Part shown: positions 50,725 to 59,271 of the stretch, in pieces
Layout: each line of letters opens with the position of its first letter
Numbering within the stretch: the stretch's first letter is position 1
Source: Oceanicola sp. 502str15
Lineage (GTDB): Bacteria; Pseudomonadota; Alphaproteobacteria; Rhodobacterales; Rhodobacteraceae
NCBI RefSeq assembly: GCF_024105635.1
Contig: NZ_WYDQ01000001.1
Location: 1,984,001-2,048,000 of the forward strand
Direction: 5' to 3'
DNA: 64,000 nucleotides
Position numbers and translations under genes: made by a program
The notes under the pieces: generated by a model
What the model was told of the DNA's origin: nothing
Databases searched by the model: none
What the model saw: only the letters and a program-made list of their open reading frames with translations

Positions 50725-51924
50725 TCAGGGCCGCAGCAGCCCCAGCACCCGCCCGATCTCGCCCACGTTCGTGACCGTGCTGTCGTAGCAGGCGATGGAG
50801 TCGCCCGGCAGCAGGAAGGGGTCGTAGTCGTCGCGGTCGGCACGGCGCAGCAGGTTCTCGATGTCGCGCTCGATCACCACGGAAACCTTGGTCACCGGGT
50901 TGCGCGAGAACAGCACCGAGGAGCGGTTGGCGCTGGTCGCCCGCGCCCCGCCCACGCAGTTGGTGTTCACCACCGCTTGCAGGTAGCGGGTGCCATAGGG
51001 CACCTCGCGGGTCTCCCGGCCGATCGCCGAGGGCGCGTTGCCCGTGGCTGGCTGAGTGAGATTGGAGAGGAACAGCGAAATCCCCGGCGGGCTGATCGGG
51101 CTCGGGCGCATCAGGTCTTCCTGGAAGCAGCCCCGGCTCGGCACGTTCACCTCGTCGCCGGTGAGCAGCATGATATCGACCGCGTTCTGCCCCTCGAAGA
51201 CGCCGCGCATGTCGAGCGTGTAGAGCGCGCCGCCCCGGCGCACCTCGACGGCGGAAATGTCGGCATCGGGCCGCACGCCCCCTGCCGCCCGCAGTGCGGC
51301 CGAAAGGTTGCGCCCCTCGGTGGAGGCGCCCAGCGCCTGCTGGCGACGACTGTCCACCTGATCGCCCGGCACGCCGCCGATTTCCACGGCGCGGGGTTCG
51401 AAGACGGCGCCCGAGACACCGACGGTGACTGAGGCGAAATCGGCGACGCGCACCGAGATGCGCGGGCTGTCGGAGAAGAAGTCTCCGGCGAGGAGCTGGC
51501 GGGCAATGTCGGCCTCGATCTGCGAGGTCAGCCGTCCTTGCGCCGGGATCGGCGCAAGGAAGGGCAGCTTCAGCGTGCCATCGCGCGACACCACGTAATC
51601 GCCGTTGAAGGTCTCGTCGTCGCCGACGCGGATGTTCACGAGGTCGTTGCGGGTGAGCCGCTCGCCACGCAGGGCCGAAGCCGCCGCCACGCCACTCCCC
51701 TTGCCGCCTGCACCGCCGCGCGGGGCGCGGCACTTCTGGGCGTTGAGGGTGGCCGAGCGCAGAAACTGCGCCTCGTCGCGGCTCACATCCGGCGCGCGAT
51801 ACTGCGCCTGATAGGCATCGCCCTGCGCAACGGGTTCGAGATTGTCGGGCGTATCGAGCGCGGCGCAGGCCGTCAGGGCCAGCGCGGCGACGAGCGCCGT
51901 GGAAGACTTGTAAAGCTGCACCAT
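50725..51924 (-). CDS. Wza-like polysaccharide export lipoprotein
   Basis: A 399-residue outer-membrane export protein. The lipobox LTAC puts the lipidated Cys at residue 20. The poly-export domain is visible at LVNIRVGDDETFNGDYVVSRDG and onward with LKLPFLAPIPAQG. SLBB-like repeats follow (VTVGVSGAVFEPRAVEIGG; LLTGDEVNVPSRG). A late VLGLLRP closes the chain. It would form the outer-membrane channel for the polymer. The ATG at 51924 has a weak AAGG upstream; the 1299-residue longer frame runs antisense to the flippase and glycosyltransferase and is rejected. It shares EPS site 4 with the divergent flippase gene. Confidence 0.92.
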   Translation of the reverse strand: MVQLYKSSTALVAALALTACAALDTPDNLEPVAQGDAYQAQYRAPDVSRDEAQFLRSATLNAQKCRAPRGGAGGKGSGVAAASALRGERLTRNDLVNIRVGDDETFNGDYVVSRDGTLKLPFLAPIPAQGRLTSQIEADIARQLLAGDFFSDSPRISVRVADFASVTVGVSGAVFEPRAVEIGGVPGDQVDSRRQQALGASTEGRNLSAALRAAGGVRPDADISAVEVRRGGALYTLDMRGVFEGQNAVDIMLLTGDEVNVPSRGCFQEDLMRPSPISPPGISLFLSNLTQPATGNAPSAIGRETREVPYGTRYLQAVVNTNCVGGARATSANRSSVLFSRNPVTKVSVVIERDIENLLRRADRDDYDPFLLPGDSIACYDSTVTNVGEIGRVLGLLRP

Positions 51925-52009
51925 ACCTGCATTCGCCTTGTCGCCTGCGGTTGAGTGATTGTTATTGCCTTCCCGCGCCCCGGTCGAGAGAGCGTCGGGC
52001 GCGGCCACC

Positions 52010-52025
52010 CTATCCTTCCGGATAT
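52010..52025. promoter_or_regulatory. EPS inverted repeat, site 4 (wza/wzx divergent region)
   Basis: CTATCC-TTCC-GGATAT, one mismatch in the second arm, 4-nt spacer. The centre is about 93 nt from the wza start and 108 nt from the wzx start, so one site could serve both genes. Confidence 0.6.
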
Positions 52026-52125
52026 GATGCACAACTGTTGCGCCTTTGGCCTGTCCTTGGGCGCACAAGACGGCGCCACCCTGCTGGCGTAGACCTTGGT
52101 TACCAACCGCCAAGGGACCAGACAG

Positions 52126-53364
52126 ATGCTTACCACTCACGGAACATCTCGTATCGTGCAGAACCTCCTCGCCTACGGGGCGTCGGAGGTTGCTGCCAAG
52201 GCCTCGCGGCTGTTGGTGGTCGTCGCCGTCGCCCGAACGCTCGATCTCGAGCAGATCGGTGTGGCGGCGGCGGCTCTCGCGGCGGCCGACATCCTGAAGT
52301 CGCTCACCGAGAACGGCGTCGGCCAGCGCATCATCGCCGCAGCAGACGATGAGCTGGAGGCGACCTGCGCCACCGCCCACCGGATCTTCTGGGCCTGGTG
52401 CCTTGGCCTCTTCGTGCTGCAATCGACCGTTGGCCTCGCGCTCTATGCCGCGGGCGGCAGCCTTACCCTCCTGCTGCTGATCCTGCTGCTGGCGGGCGAA
52501 TACCTCTTCATGCCCGGCGGGCTGGTGCAGACTGCGCTGGCCATGCGCGCCGGCAAGCTGCGCCAGACGGCGGCCATCTCCGGCGGCCAGATCGTGGCGG
52601 CCAACCTCATGTCGGCGGCGCTGGCGCTGGCCTGGCCCTCGGCTTTGGCGCTGATCCTGCCGCGTCTGCTCACAGCGCCCTTCTGGCTCGTCGCCATGCG
52701 CCGCCTTCACCCCTGGACGCCTGACACGTCCGCCCCCCGGGCACCACTCGCGCCTTTCGCTCGTTTCGGCGCAGCGGTGCTCGGGGTGGAACTGGTCAAG
52801 GCGCTCAGGATGCAGGCCGACAAGCTGATCGTCGGCACGCTCATGGGCGCCGAGGCGCTTGGCCTCTACTTCATGGCCTTCAACGCGGGCCTCAGCCTCG
52901 CCACCTCCTTCTCCACCGCCTTCTCCACCGTACTCTTCCCGCATCTCTGCACCAGTACCGACCGGGCGCAGGCGCTGCGCCAGGCGATGATGCTGGGCCT
53001 CGGCCTCATCACCCCCGCCGTGCTGGCTCAGGCGCTGCTGGCCCCGGTCTACGTGCCGCTGCTCTTGGGCGCGGGCTGGGAGGAGCTGCCGCAGATCGTG
53101 TCGATCCTCTGCCTCGTCGCCATCCCCACCACCCTCTGGGCCGCCGCCGCCGGCTGGATGCGGGCGCAGGGCCGCGCTGGCGCCGAGTTCCGCGTGACCG
53201 CGCTGATGACCGCAGCACTCATGCTCAACACCGCCGCGCTGGCCCCCTTCGGCCTGCTGACCGTCGCCACCGGCTACGCGCTCACCGCCACCGTGGTGAT
53301 GGTGCTCGCCTCCCTCCCTGCCCTCCACGCGGCCTTCGCCCGCCCCCACTTCGCAAAGGTCTGA
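52126..53364 (+). CDS. Wzx-type oligosaccharide flippase
   Basis: A 412-residue inner-membrane protein with about 12 hydrophobic helices (LTLLLLILLLAGEYLFMPGGL, VLAQALLAPVYVPLLLGAGW and others). It belongs to the polysaccharide-synthesis/MOP exporter family and should flip the lipid-linked repeat unit to the periplasm for the Wzy-like polymerase. The N-terminus LLAYGASEVAAKASRLLVVV is typical. I take the ATG at 52126 over a TTG 30 nt earlier. Three glycosyltransferases follow with small gaps or an overlap, forming one unit. Confidence 0.9.
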   Translation: MLTTHGTSRIVQNLLAYGASEVAAKASRLLVVVAVARTLDLEQIGVAAAALAAADILKSLTENGVGQRIIAAADDELEATCATAHRIFWAWCLGLFVLQSTVGLALYAAGGSLTLLLLILLLAGEYLFMPGGLVQTALAMRAGKLRQTAAISGGQIVAANLMSAALALAWPSALALILPRLLTAPFWLVAMRRLHPWTPDTSAPRAPLAPFARFGAAVLGVELVKALRMQADKLIVGTLMGAEALGLYFMAFNAGLSLATSFSTAFSTVLFPHLCTSTDRAQALRQAMMLGLGLITPAVLAQALLAPVYVPLLLGAGWEELPQIVSILCLVAIPTTLWAAAAGWMRAQGRAGAEFRVTALMTAALMLNTAALAPFGLLTVATGYALTATVVMVLASLPALHAAFARPHFAKV

Positions 53365-53367
53365 CCC

Positions 53368-54288
53368 ATGCCCGCCATCTCCATCGTCATCCCCTGCTAC
53401 AACGCCGAGGCAACCATCCTCGCCACGCTCGAAAGCCTGCTGCGCCAGAGCTTCACCGACTGGGAGGCCATCTGCATCGACGACGGCTCGACCGATGCCA
53501 CCATGACCCTTGTGCGCTCCGCCGCCTGGCAGAACCCGCGCATCCGCCTCGTCGCCAACCTCGGCAAGGGCCCCAGCGTGGCCCGCAATGCCGGGGCCCT
53601 GCGCCACGCCACCGCACCGCTGGTGGCCTTCTTGGATGCCGACGACATCTGGCACCCCGAGAAGCTGGCACAGGTCGTCGATGCTTTCGCCGATGAGACC
53701 CTGCAGGCCGTCTACGGCCAGATCGAGTTTTTCCGCCACGCGCCGGGCGACAGCCGCGTGCGCTCCACCGTGCCCGCCGGGCCGCTCACCATCCCGATGC
53801 TGCTGGGCGAAAACCCGGTCTGCACCATGTCCAACCTCTCGGTCCGGCGCGAGACCTTCGCCGCCACCGGCGGGTTCGACAGCGCGATGGTCCACAACGA
53901 AGACCTCGAATGGCTGATCCGGCTGGTGGGTGACGGCGCCCGCGTCATCGGCCTGCCCGCGCTCCATACCTTCTACCGCACCACCACCGGCGGACTCTCG
54001 ACCGACCTCGCCGCCATGGCCGCAGGCCGCGCCACCGCGCTCGAAACCGCCGCCCGCTACGGCTACGCCCCCGATGCCGAAAGCCACGCCCGGCACGAGC
54101 GTTACCTCGCCCGCCGCGCGCTGCGCCTCGGCGCCCCCGCCCGCGAGGCCCTGCGCCACGCCCGCGCCGGACTGCGCCACAGCCCCGCCGGCTTCTTCTC
54201 GCCCCTCCGTCGCGGCGCCCTCACCCTCGCCGGGGCCGCCTTCGCCCCGCTCCTGCCGCGCCCCCTGCGCCGCGCCCTCTTCTCCTGA
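53368..54288 (+). CDS. Family 2 glycosyltransferase, copy 1
   Basis: A 306-residue GT-A-fold glycosyltransferase. The start MPAISIVIPCYNAEATILATL and CIDDGSTDATM give the nucleotide-sugar site. FLDADDIWHP holds the metal-binding DxD-like motif. HNEDLEWLIRLV carries the catalytic acidic residue region. A C-terminal basic, Ala/Arg-rich tail may touch the membrane. It begins 3 nt after the flippase stop. Its sugar donor cannot be told from sequence. Codons end strongly in C, as in its two neighbours. Confidence 0.9.
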   Translation: MPAISIVIPCYNAEATILATLESLLRQSFTDWEAICIDDGSTDATMTLVRSAAWQNPRIRLVANLGKGPSVARNAGALRHATAPLVAFLDADDIWHPEKLAQVVDAFADETLQAVYGQIEFFRHAPGDSRVRSTVPAGPLTIPMLLGENPVCTMSNLSVRRETFAATGGFDSAMVHNEDLEWLIRLVGDGARVIGLPALHTFYRTTTGGLSTDLAAMAAGRATALETAARYGYAPDAESHARHERYLARRALRLGAPAREALRHARAGLRHSPAGFFSPLRRGALTLAGAAFAPLLPRPLRRALFS

Positions 54289-54312
54289 TCGCCCGCCAGA
54301 AAGGCCCCACCC

Positions 54313-55290
54313 ATGCCCCTCGCTTCCATCATTGTCCCCGCCTTCAACGTCGAAGCCACCCTGGCCGAGACCCTGACCGCCCTGCTCGCCCAGACCCACC
54401 CCGACTTCGAGATCATCGTCGTCGATGACGGCTCGACCGACCGCACCCCGATGATCGCCCGCCGCTTCGCCCGCGATGCCCGTGTGCGGATCGTCCGTCA
54501 GGCCAACCGGGGCCTCGCCGGGGCGCGCAACTCGGGCATCGAGGCCGCCCGGGGCGAGATCATCGGCTTTTGCGACGCCGACGACCTCTGGCACCCCGAA
54601 AAACTGGCCCGCCACGCCGCCCACCTCGCCGCCAACCCGAGCGTCGGCATCAGCTACTCCGGTTCCGCCCTGATCGACGAGGCCTCCCGCCCGCTGCGCA
54701 CCGCCCAGCGCCCGCGCCTCACCGGTGTCGACGCCAGCCTGATCTTCAAGCGCAACCCGGTGGGCAACGGTTCCGCCCCTGTGATCCGCCGCGCCGTCTT
54801 CGACGAAATCGCCTACGCGCCCCGCCAGGAGCCCACCCGCACCTGGTATTTCGACGAAACCTTCCGCCAGTCGGAGGATATCGAATGCTGGCTGCGCATT
54901 GCGCTCTCCACCACCTGGCGCTTCGAGGGCATCGAAGGGCTGCTGACCCGCTATCGCGTCAACGCCGGCGGCCTATCGGCCAACACCGAGCGGCAGCTCG
55001 CTGCCTGGGAGCGGATGGTGCAAAAGCTCGCGCCCCTCAACCCGGCCTTCTTCGAGGTCAACACCCCCGCCGCCCGCGCCTATCAGCTGCGCTACCTCGC
55101 GCGCCGGGCGGTCTCCGACCGTGACGGCCAGCGGGCCGACCGCCTGATCCGCGCCGCCCTCGCCAACTCCCGCTTGCCGTTGCTCGAAGAGCCCGGCAAG
55201 ACCCTCATCACCCTCGCCGCCGCCCTCGCGCTGCGCCTGATGAGCCCGCGCCGCGGGTCTGCCACCCCCGCAGCCGAGCCCGCCCGATGA
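54313..55290 (+). CDS. Family 2 glycosyltransferase, copy 2
   Basis: A 325-residue GT-A-fold enzyme collinear with the preceding one: MPLASIIVPAFNVEATLAET, VVDDGSTDRTP, GLAGARNSGIEAARGEIIGF and FCDADDLWHPEKLARH. SEDIECWLRIALST matches the ED-x-x-x-W catalytic region. The C-terminal third differs, including a hydrophobic LITLAAALALRLM segment. It probably adds a different sugar of the repeat unit. The next gene overlaps its stop by four bases. Confidence 0.9.
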   Translation: MPLASIIVPAFNVEATLAETLTALLAQTHPDFEIIVVDDGSTDRTPMIARRFARDARVRIVRQANRGLAGARNSGIEAARGEIIGFCDADDLWHPEKLARHAAHLAANPSVGISYSGSALIDEASRPLRTAQRPRLTGVDASLIFKRNPVGNGSAPVIRRAVFDEIAYAPRQEPTRTWYFDETFRQSEDIECWLRIALSTTWRFEGIEGLLTRYRVNAGGLSANTERQLAAWERMVQKLAPLNPAFFEVNTPAARAYQLRYLARRAVSDRDGQRADRLIRAALANSRLPLLEEPGKTLITLAAALALRLMSPRRGSATPAAEPAR

Positions 55291-56279
55291 CCCGCCCTCG
55301 CGTTCTCCACCTCGTCGATGACGCCACCGCCGGCGGCGTGATGCGCGTGCTCGACTACCTCGTCAACGCGCCCGAGCTGGCCGCACAGGCCGAGCACGCG
55401 CTGCGCCATGTCACCCGGGGCAGCCTCCGCCTGGGCCACCTGCCTGCCGACATGATCGTCTCGCACCTCGCGGTGAGCTGGCGCACCCTGCCGATGCTCG
55501 CCCTGCTGCGGCTGCTGAACCCGCGCGCCCGGCTGGTCCATGTCGAGCACAGCTATACCGAGGGGTTCGTGGCCCATTGCGTGCCCCGCAAGCGCCGGTT
55601 TGCCCTGCTGCTGCGCACCGCCTACCGCCTGTTCGACCGGGTGGTCGCGGTCAGCGCGGCACAGGGCGCATGGCTCACCCGCAGCCGCGCCGTCGCCCCG
55701 GCCCGCCTCGCCGTCATCCCCTCCTGCGTCGACCTCACCGACTTCCGCAGCCTTCCCGCCCCCTCAGGCCCCGTCCGCACCATCGGCGCCATCGGCCGGC
55801 TCGACCCGCAGAAGGGCTTCGACACGCTGATCGCCGCCTTCCGGGCGGTGGAACGGCCCGACCTCGCCCTGCACATCTACGGTGAAGGCCCCGAGGAAGG
55901 CCGCCTGCGCGCGCTGGCCGAAGGCGATCCCCGCATCACCTTCAAGGGCTTCGCTCCGCACCCCCGCGACGCCTTCGCCGCCGTCGACGCCGTCGCCATG
56001 CCCTCCCGCTGGGAAGCCTACGGCCTCGTCGCGATCGAAGCCCGCGCCGCAAGCCGCGCCCTGCTGATCCACGAGGTCGATGGCCTGACCGACCACCAGC
56101 CGCTCGGCGTTCACACCGCCGGGGACTGCACCGCCAGTGCCTGGACGACGCTGATCGAAACACTCGCAACCGAGGTGGCACCGTCCCACAGGGCCGAGCC
56201 CACGCCGGTTCATCGTCTGGAGGAACGTTTCCTGAAGGCCTGGAACGCCCTCGTCACCGAGACTCCGCTCGCAGCGTGA
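55287..56279 (+). CDS. Family 4 glycosyltransferase
   Basis: A 330-residue GT-B-fold glycosyltransferase. The C-terminal half holds the retaining GT4 pattern: IGRLDPQKGFDTLIAAF, LHIYGEGPEEGRL and MPSRWEAYGLVAIEARA with the E-x7-E-like donor site. The N-terminal half has VLHLVDDATAGGVMRVLDY. It overlaps the upstream GT2 stop by four bases and is the last gene of the EPS locus. It probably completes the repeat unit. About 100 nt without a gene follow before the MaoC gene, which converges. Confidence 0.9.
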   Translation: MTRPRVLHLVDDATAGGVMRVLDYLVNAPELAAQAEHALRHVTRGSLRLGHLPADMIVSHLAVSWRTLPMLALLRLLNPRARLVHVEHSYTEGFVAHCVPRKRRFALLLRTAYRLFDRVVAVSAAQGAWLTRSRAVAPARLAVIPSCVDLTDFRSLPAPSGPVRTIGAIGRLDPQKGFDTLIAAFRAVERPDLALHIYGEGPEEGRLRALAEGDPRITFKGFAPHPRDAFAAVDAVAMPSRWEAYGLVAIEARAASRALLIHEVDGLTDHQPLGVHTAGDCTASAWTTLIETLATEVAPSHRAEPTPVHRLEERFLKAWNALVTETPLAA

Positions 56280-56384
56280 GGTGACAAAAGCACCGCCCGT
56301 TCACAGCCGCTATCTCCCGAACGGGGTCAGCTTGCCCTCACAGTTGAGCGGCCGCACCCGCCACCCAACCCCGCCGCGGATCTC

Positions 56385-56849
56385 CTAAGGCAGCGCATCT
56401 CCAATCAGCAGCAGCCCCTCTGCAACCAGGGCCGGGCGCTCGCTGTCCTTGATCTCGATGGTCGAGGAAATTGCCAGCTGCGTGCCCTGCCCGCGCCGGG
56501 TGGCTGAGGTGACTGTCTGGACGAGGCGGACGAGGCTGCCCACGGGCACGGGCGCGGTGAAGCGCACGCGATCGTAGCCGTAGTTCAGCCCGGCGCCCCG
56601 ACGCTCGATCCGGAACAGCTGGCGCTGCAGACGCGGTATCAGCGAAATCAGGAAGAGCCCGTGGGCAATGGTCTTTCCACCGGGCTGTTCGCGGGCGGCG
56701 CGGGCCACGTCGACGTGAATCCAGTGGTCATCTCCGGTCAGCTCGGCGAAGGCATCTATCTGCTCCTGAGTGATCTCCATCCATTCCGTCGCCCCGAGCG
56801 GCGTGCCGCTGTGCTGCGCCAGATCCATCGCGGTTTCGACTGTGACCAT
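56385..56849 (-). CDS. MaoC-family (R)-enoyl-CoA hydratase
   Basis: A 154-residue hot-dog-fold hydratase. The catalytic Asp/His region is ITQEQIDAFAELTGDDHWIHVD. The companion block GKTIAHGLFLISLIPRL is the MaoC signature. It would hydrate an enoyl-CoA made by the acyl-CoA dehydrogenases of the neighbouring operon. The start at 56849 follows GGAGGAAGAG; the 644-residue longer frame is antisense to the CoA-transferase gene. It is divergent from that gene, with 132 nt between, so both may share regulation. Confidence 0.9.
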   Translation of the reverse strand: MVTVETAMDLAQHSGTPLGATEWMEITQEQIDAFAELTGDDHWIHVDVARAAREQPGGKTIAHGLFLISLIPRLQRQLFRIERRGAGLNYGYDRVRFTAPVPVGSLVRLVQTVTSATRRGQGTQLAISSTIEIKDSERPALVAEGLLLIGDALP

Positions 56850-56981
56850 TGCGCTCTTCCTCCTGTTCACACGGCCCATCGGCGGCCAATGAGTGAATAA
56901 GTCATAATTACAATTTTTACCTTGCACAAGCAGGCCGACTCGTCGCAGGTATGGCGAAGTGTTGCAGAAGGGAGGCTGCGG

Positions 56982-58205
56982 ATGGCCGGGACTCTGAGTC
57001 ATATCAAGGTGTTGGATTTCAGCCGTGTCTTCGCCGGTCCTTGGGCCGCGCAGATGCTGGCCGACTTCGGCGCGGATGTCATCAAGGTAGAGCACGTGAA
57101 AGGCGGCGACGACGTGCGCCACATGGGCGTGCCGCACCTGGACGCGGAAGGAAACCCCACCGGCGAGACCTCCTCTTTCCTCGCCATGAACCGCGGCAAA
57201 CGTTCCATCGGGCTCGACCTGAAGCATCCTGAAGGACAGGCGCTGGCCAGGAAGCTGATCGCCGAAGCCGATGTGCTGATCGAGAACTTCAAGACCGGCA
57301 ACCTCGCCCGCTTCGGCCTCGACTATGCTGCCGCGGCAGAGATCAACCCGCGGCTCGTCTACTGCTCGATCACCGGCTTCGGCCAGACCGGGCCGATGGC
57401 ACACCTGCCGGGCTACGACCCGATCTTCCAGGCCATGTCCGGCCTGCTCAGCATGACCGGCACCGCCGACGGCCTGCCGGGCGCAGGCCCGGCACTGGTG
57501 GGCTACTCGATCTCCGACATCACCGCCGGGCAATACGCCGTGTCGGCCATTCTCGCGGCGCTCAACCACCGCGACGTGGTTTCGGGCGAAGGCCAGTACA
57601 TCGACATCTCGCTGCTCGACACCCAGATCCACGCCGCCTCGCACATGGCGATGAACTACCTCTCCTCGGGCAGGCTGCCGCGCCGCAACGGCACCGCCTC
57701 CCAGATCACCTGCCCCTGGCAGGCCTTCGATTGCGCCGACCGGCCGATCATGATCGCCATCGGAAACGATCCGCAATTCGCCCGCTTCTGCGACTATCTC
57801 GGGCTCGACGGCGTGGCCGAAGACCCGCGCTTCGCCACCAACCTCGCCCGCGTCACCCATGCCGAGGAGCTGGTGCCGATGATCGCTGGCAAGCTCGCCG
57901 AAAAGCAGGCCGACACCTGTTATGCCGAGCTGGAGGCGATCGGCATTCCGGCCGGGCCGCTGAACAGCTTCGAGGATGTCTTCGCCATGGAGCAGGTGCA
58001 GGCGCGCGGTCTTCTCAAGGCGCTCGATCACCCAAGGGCCGGCCGTGTCAGCTACGTGGGCAACCCGGTGCGGTTTTCCAAGACGATGGCAGACGACGGG
58101 CGCCACCCGCCGCTGCACGCCGAGCACACCGACGAGGTGCTGCGCGAGATGGGGCTCGACGAGGCCGCCGTGGCCGCCCTGCGCGATGCCGGGGCGGTGA
58201 AATAG
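56982..58205 (+). CDS. CaiB/BaiF family III CoA-transferase
   Basis: A 407-residue class III CoA-transferase that activates a carboxylate by moving CoA from a donor. VLDFSRVFAGPWAAQMLADFGADVIKVE is the family N-terminus in two visible parts. The catalytic Asp is about residue 146 in PGYDPIFQAMSG. The length is normal. The ATG at 56982 follows GGGAGG. It begins an operon with two acyl-CoA dehydrogenases. The substrate is probably the acid taken up by the TAXI transporter downstream. Confidence 0.93.
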   Translation: MAGTLSHIKVLDFSRVFAGPWAAQMLADFGADVIKVEHVKGGDDVRHMGVPHLDAEGNPTGETSSFLAMNRGKRSIGLDLKHPEGQALARKLIAEADVLIENFKTGNLARFGLDYAAAAEINPRLVYCSITGFGQTGPMAHLPGYDPIFQAMSGLLSMTGTADGLPGAGPALVGYSISDITAGQYAVSAILAALNHRDVVSGEGQYIDISLLDTQIHAASHMAMNYLSSGRLPRRNGTASQITCPWQAFDCADRPIMIAIGNDPQFARFCDYLGLDGVAEDPRFATNLARVTHAEELVPMIAGKLAEKQADTCYAELEAIGIPAGPLNSFEDVFAMEQVQARGLLKALDHPRAGRVSYVGNPVRFSKTMADDGRHPPLHAEHTDEVLREMGLDEAAVAALRDAGAVK

Positions 58206-58215
58206 GAGACCGGGG

Positions 58216-59271
58216 ATGGATGGTGCCATGAGCGAGGAATGGGTCGAGAACGCCCGGATGATCGTGGAAAGCGCGCGGGCCATCGTGCCGGCCGACGGAT
58301 CGCTGGAGCGGGTGCGCAAGGTGCGTTTCGAGGGGCCGGGCTACGACCGCGCGGTCATGCAGGAAGCGGGCGAGCTCGGGCTCTTCCTGATGCGCGTCGA
58401 AGAGGAGGCCGGGGGCCTCGGCCTTGGCATGCGCGAGACCTGCGAGCTTGCCCGCGTGCTGGGGCGCGGCCTGCTGCCCGAACCGGTGCTTGCCGCGATC
58501 ATGGCGGGCGCGATGCTTCAGGGCTCGATGCCGGAAGAGGCGATGACGGGCGCGCAGGTGATCACCTGGGCCTGGCAGGATGCCCTCGGCAGCCTCGGCT
58601 GGAAGGGCGGCGCCGATGGGGGCCGGATCAAGGGCACCAAGCAGGCGGTGCAGGGCGCTGCGGGTGCCGACCTTTTCGCCGTGCTGACCGATCAGGGCGT
58701 CGCGCTGCTGCCGCGCGACGCAGTGACCCTCCAGACGGCCGAAAGCCTCGATGGCGGCCAGCTCTGCACGATCAGTTTTGACAGCGAGGCCGAGATCCTC
58801 CCCTGCCCGACCGCGCAATCGGTGCTGGAAGATGCAACGCTGGCCCACTCGGCCTACCTGCTCGGCCTCTCCGAGCGTGCGCTGGAAATCACCCTCGAGT
58901 ACCTGCGCGTCCGCAAGCAGTTCGACCGGCCGATCGGGAGCTTCCAGTCGCTCCAGCACCGGGCGACCGAGATGAAGGTGAGCCTTGAACTGTCGCGGGC
59001 TGCGATCTTCGCCACTGCCCGGCGGTTCGACACCGGGGCCGACGCGCTCACCCGGGCGCGCGGCGCGGCGCGGGTCAAGCTGCGGGCCGCGGAGCTGGCC
59101 ATGCATGTCAGCCGCGAGGCGATCCAGATGCACGGGGCCATGGGCATCACCGACGAGGCCGACATCGGCCTCTTCGTGCGCAAGGCGATGAGCGAGGCCA
59201 ACCTCTTCGGCTCGCCGCGCCTGCTGCGCGCCCGACTCGCCGAGCTGCTCGACGAAGGAGACGCCGCATGA
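58216..59271 (+). CDS. Acyl-CoA dehydrogenase, divergent small subunit
   Basis: A 351-residue acyl-CoA-dehydrogenase-fold protein. The C-terminal helical domain has LRVRKQFDRPIGSFQSLQHR and IQMHGAMGITDEADIGLF. The usual C-terminal G-G-T/S-x-E-I-x-R-N motif is missing; the chain ends EANLFGSPRLLRARLAEL. It is therefore probably the non-catalytic or half-site partner of a heteromeric enzyme, as in PimC/PimD-like and steroid-type pairs. It follows the CoA-transferase by 10 nt and overlaps the next dehydrogenase by four bases, which supports complex formation. Confidence 0.88.
   Translation: MDGAMSEEWVENARMIVESARAIVPADGSLERVRKVRFEGPGYDRAVMQEAGELGLFLMRVEEEAGGLGLGMRETCELARVLGRGLLPEPVLAAIMAGAMLQGSMPEEAMTGAQVITWAWQDALGSLGWKGGADGGRIKGTKQAVQGAAGADLFAVLTDQGVALLPRDAVTLQTAESLDGGQLCTISFDSEAEILPCPTAQSVLEDATLAHSAYLLGLSERALEITLEYLRVRKQFDRPIGSFQSLQHRATEMKVSLELSRAAIFATARRFDTGADALTRARGAARVKLRAAELAMHVSREAIQMHGAMGITDEADIGLFVRKAMSEANLFGSPRLLRARLAELLDEGDAA

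Noticed and set aside
48195..50843. 882-residue minus-strand open frame over the hybrid kinase
   Set aside because: Shadow of the kinase gene; no domain is visible.
51925..54624. N-terminal extension of the Wza gene to 1299 residues
   Set aside because: It would cross the divergent promoter and run antisense to the flippase and glycosyltransferase; the lipobox demands the start at 51924.
40829..56279. Genomic island inserted at tRNA-Cys
   Set aside because: No integrase and no repeated tRNA 3' end were found at the far side; only position and codon bias hint at it.
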